Part shown: positions 25,620 to 26,262 of the stretch, piece by piece
How the letters are laid out: every line of letters begins with the position of its first letter
Position numbering within the stretch: position 1 is the stretch's first letter
Assembly (NCBI GenBank): GCA_963722665.1
Contig: CAVRNW010000002.1
Location: 1 to 26,262 of the forward strand
Direction: 5' to 3'
From: Site-B1 sp963722665
GTDB lineage: Bacteria; Bacteroidota; Bacteroidia; Flavobacteriales; Flavobacteriaceae
DNA: 26,262 nt
The notes under the pieces: model-generated
The model's database searches: none
Told to the model about the DNA's origin: nothing
What the model saw: only the letters and a program-made list of their open reading frames with translations
Program-made: the position numbers and the translations under genes

Positions 25620-26262
25620 ATGAAACAATACGATGTTATTATAATTGGCGGTGGAGCAGCAGGATTTTTTGCTGCAATAAATATTGCTGAACAAAACCCT
25701 GAATTTAAAGTAACTATTTTGGAGCGAGGAAGTCAAATGCTCACTAAAGTAAAAGTTTCCGGAGGTGGTCGTTGTAATGTTACTCACGCTGAATTTGATC
25801 CGAAAGAATTAGTTCTAAATTATCCTCGGGGAGAAAAAGAATTAATAGGTCCATTTCCATAAATTTATGACGGGAGATACCATTGAATGGTTTGAAAGAA
25901 GAGGTGTAGAACTAAAAATAGAAGAAGATGGAAGGATGTTTCCAAAATCTGATTCATCTCAAACCATTATAGATTGTTTTTTGAAGGAAGTTGATAATTA
26001 CATGATTGAAGTATTGAAGAACAGCCCTGTAAAAAACATTTCTAAAAATGGAAATAACTGGTTGGTTAAAACCACCGATGAATTGTATTCTTGTAATAAA
26101 CTTTTGGTAGCAACAGGAAGTAATTTAAGATTTGGGATATTCTCCAAGAATTAGGTCATACCATTGTTAAACCCGTTCCATCATTGTTCACATTTAATAT
26201 CAATGATGAAAGGATTAAAAATATTCCGGGTGTGGTGGTTGATAATGTTACAGTAAAGGTTT
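25620..26262 (+). pseudogene. HI0933/BaiN-family FAD-dependent oxidoreductase, partial, two frameshifts
   Basis: The start at 25620 gives M-K-Q-Y-D-V-I-I-I-G-G-G-A-A-G, an immediate FAD-binding Rossmann motif (G10-G15). The family-specific K-V-S-G-G-G-R-C-N-V-T-H follows at about residues 44-55. The frame ends at 25862. Removing one C at 25857-25858 restores G-P-F-H-K-F-M-T-G-D-T. Adding one A at 26127-26128 restores S-N-L-K-I-W-D-I-L-Q-E-L-G-H, and the frame is then open to the window edge. About half of the expected roughly 400 aa is present. The biochemical role of most members is unknown; some reduce or desaturate small substrates. Confidence 0.82.

Noticed and set aside
25599..25787. Minus-strand open frame opposite the flavoprotein gene
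   Set aside because: It lies opposite a strongly conserved Rossmann-motif gene and has low-complexity composition; it is an antisense shadow.

Overview
The window looks like a chromosomal segment of a flavobacterium (Bacteroidota, probably marine Flavobacteriaceae; genus not determinable by eye). The reasons are very AT-rich DNA, SusC-type and lipoprotein-rich carbohydrate genes, TAnnTTTG-type -7 promoter boxes, almost no Shine-Dalgarno sequences, and families typical of this group (SLC45-like maltose transporter with GH65 and pgmB, Pycsar-type transmembrane effector, metallophosphoesterase-Omp85 fusion).

Region 1 (1-14008) is a starch/maltodextrin utilisation locus. The N-terminus of a SusC-like TonB-dependent receptor runs leftward off the window. 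A divergent LacI-type regulator (419-1461, broken by two indels) faces it across a 206-bp control region. Then comes a tightly packed rightward operon: SLC45-like MFS sugar transporter, beta-phosphoglucomutase, GH65 maltose phosphorylase, SusA-like GH13, GH31 alpha-glucosidase (heavily frameshifted) and two more GH13 lipoproteins. It is closed by a clear intrinsic terminator at 13980-14008. The inferred flow is: outer-membrane or periplasmic GH13/GH31 enzymes cut starch and maltodextrins, the MFS carrier imports maltose, GH65 splits it with phosphate into glucose and beta-glucose-1-phosphate, and PgmB makes glucose-6-phosphate. A 17-bp exact repeat lies upstream of both the SusC gene and the transporter operon and is the best candidate operator for the regulator.

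Region 2 (14040-17718) is a tail-to-tail pair. One gene is a 791-aa GAF-domain protein with its own good promoter. The other is an HD phosphohydrolase fused to a Pycsar-effector-like three-helix membrane domain. No nucleotide cyclase is seen beside them.

Region 3 (17870-20372) is a compact oxidative-damage operon: msrB, msrA, a fused alpha/beta-hydrolase-OsmC protein and a small zinc-ribbon protein.

Region 4 (20400-26262) holds an outer-membrane multidomain protein (calcineurin-like phosphoesterase, a possible atypical-kinase-like middle domain, Omp85 barrel) split by one frameshift, a PAP2 phosphatase, a leftward lipoprotein gene split by one frameshift, and the start of an HI0933/BaiN-type flavoprotein that is cut by the window edge and carries two frameshifts.

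About 17 single-base indels interrupt otherwise well-conserved reading frames. Eleven of them lie in 7.9-10.0 kb. They look more like sequence or assembly error than gene decay, but this cannot be settled from one sequence. I saw no rRNA, tRNA, CRISPR array or insertion sequence.
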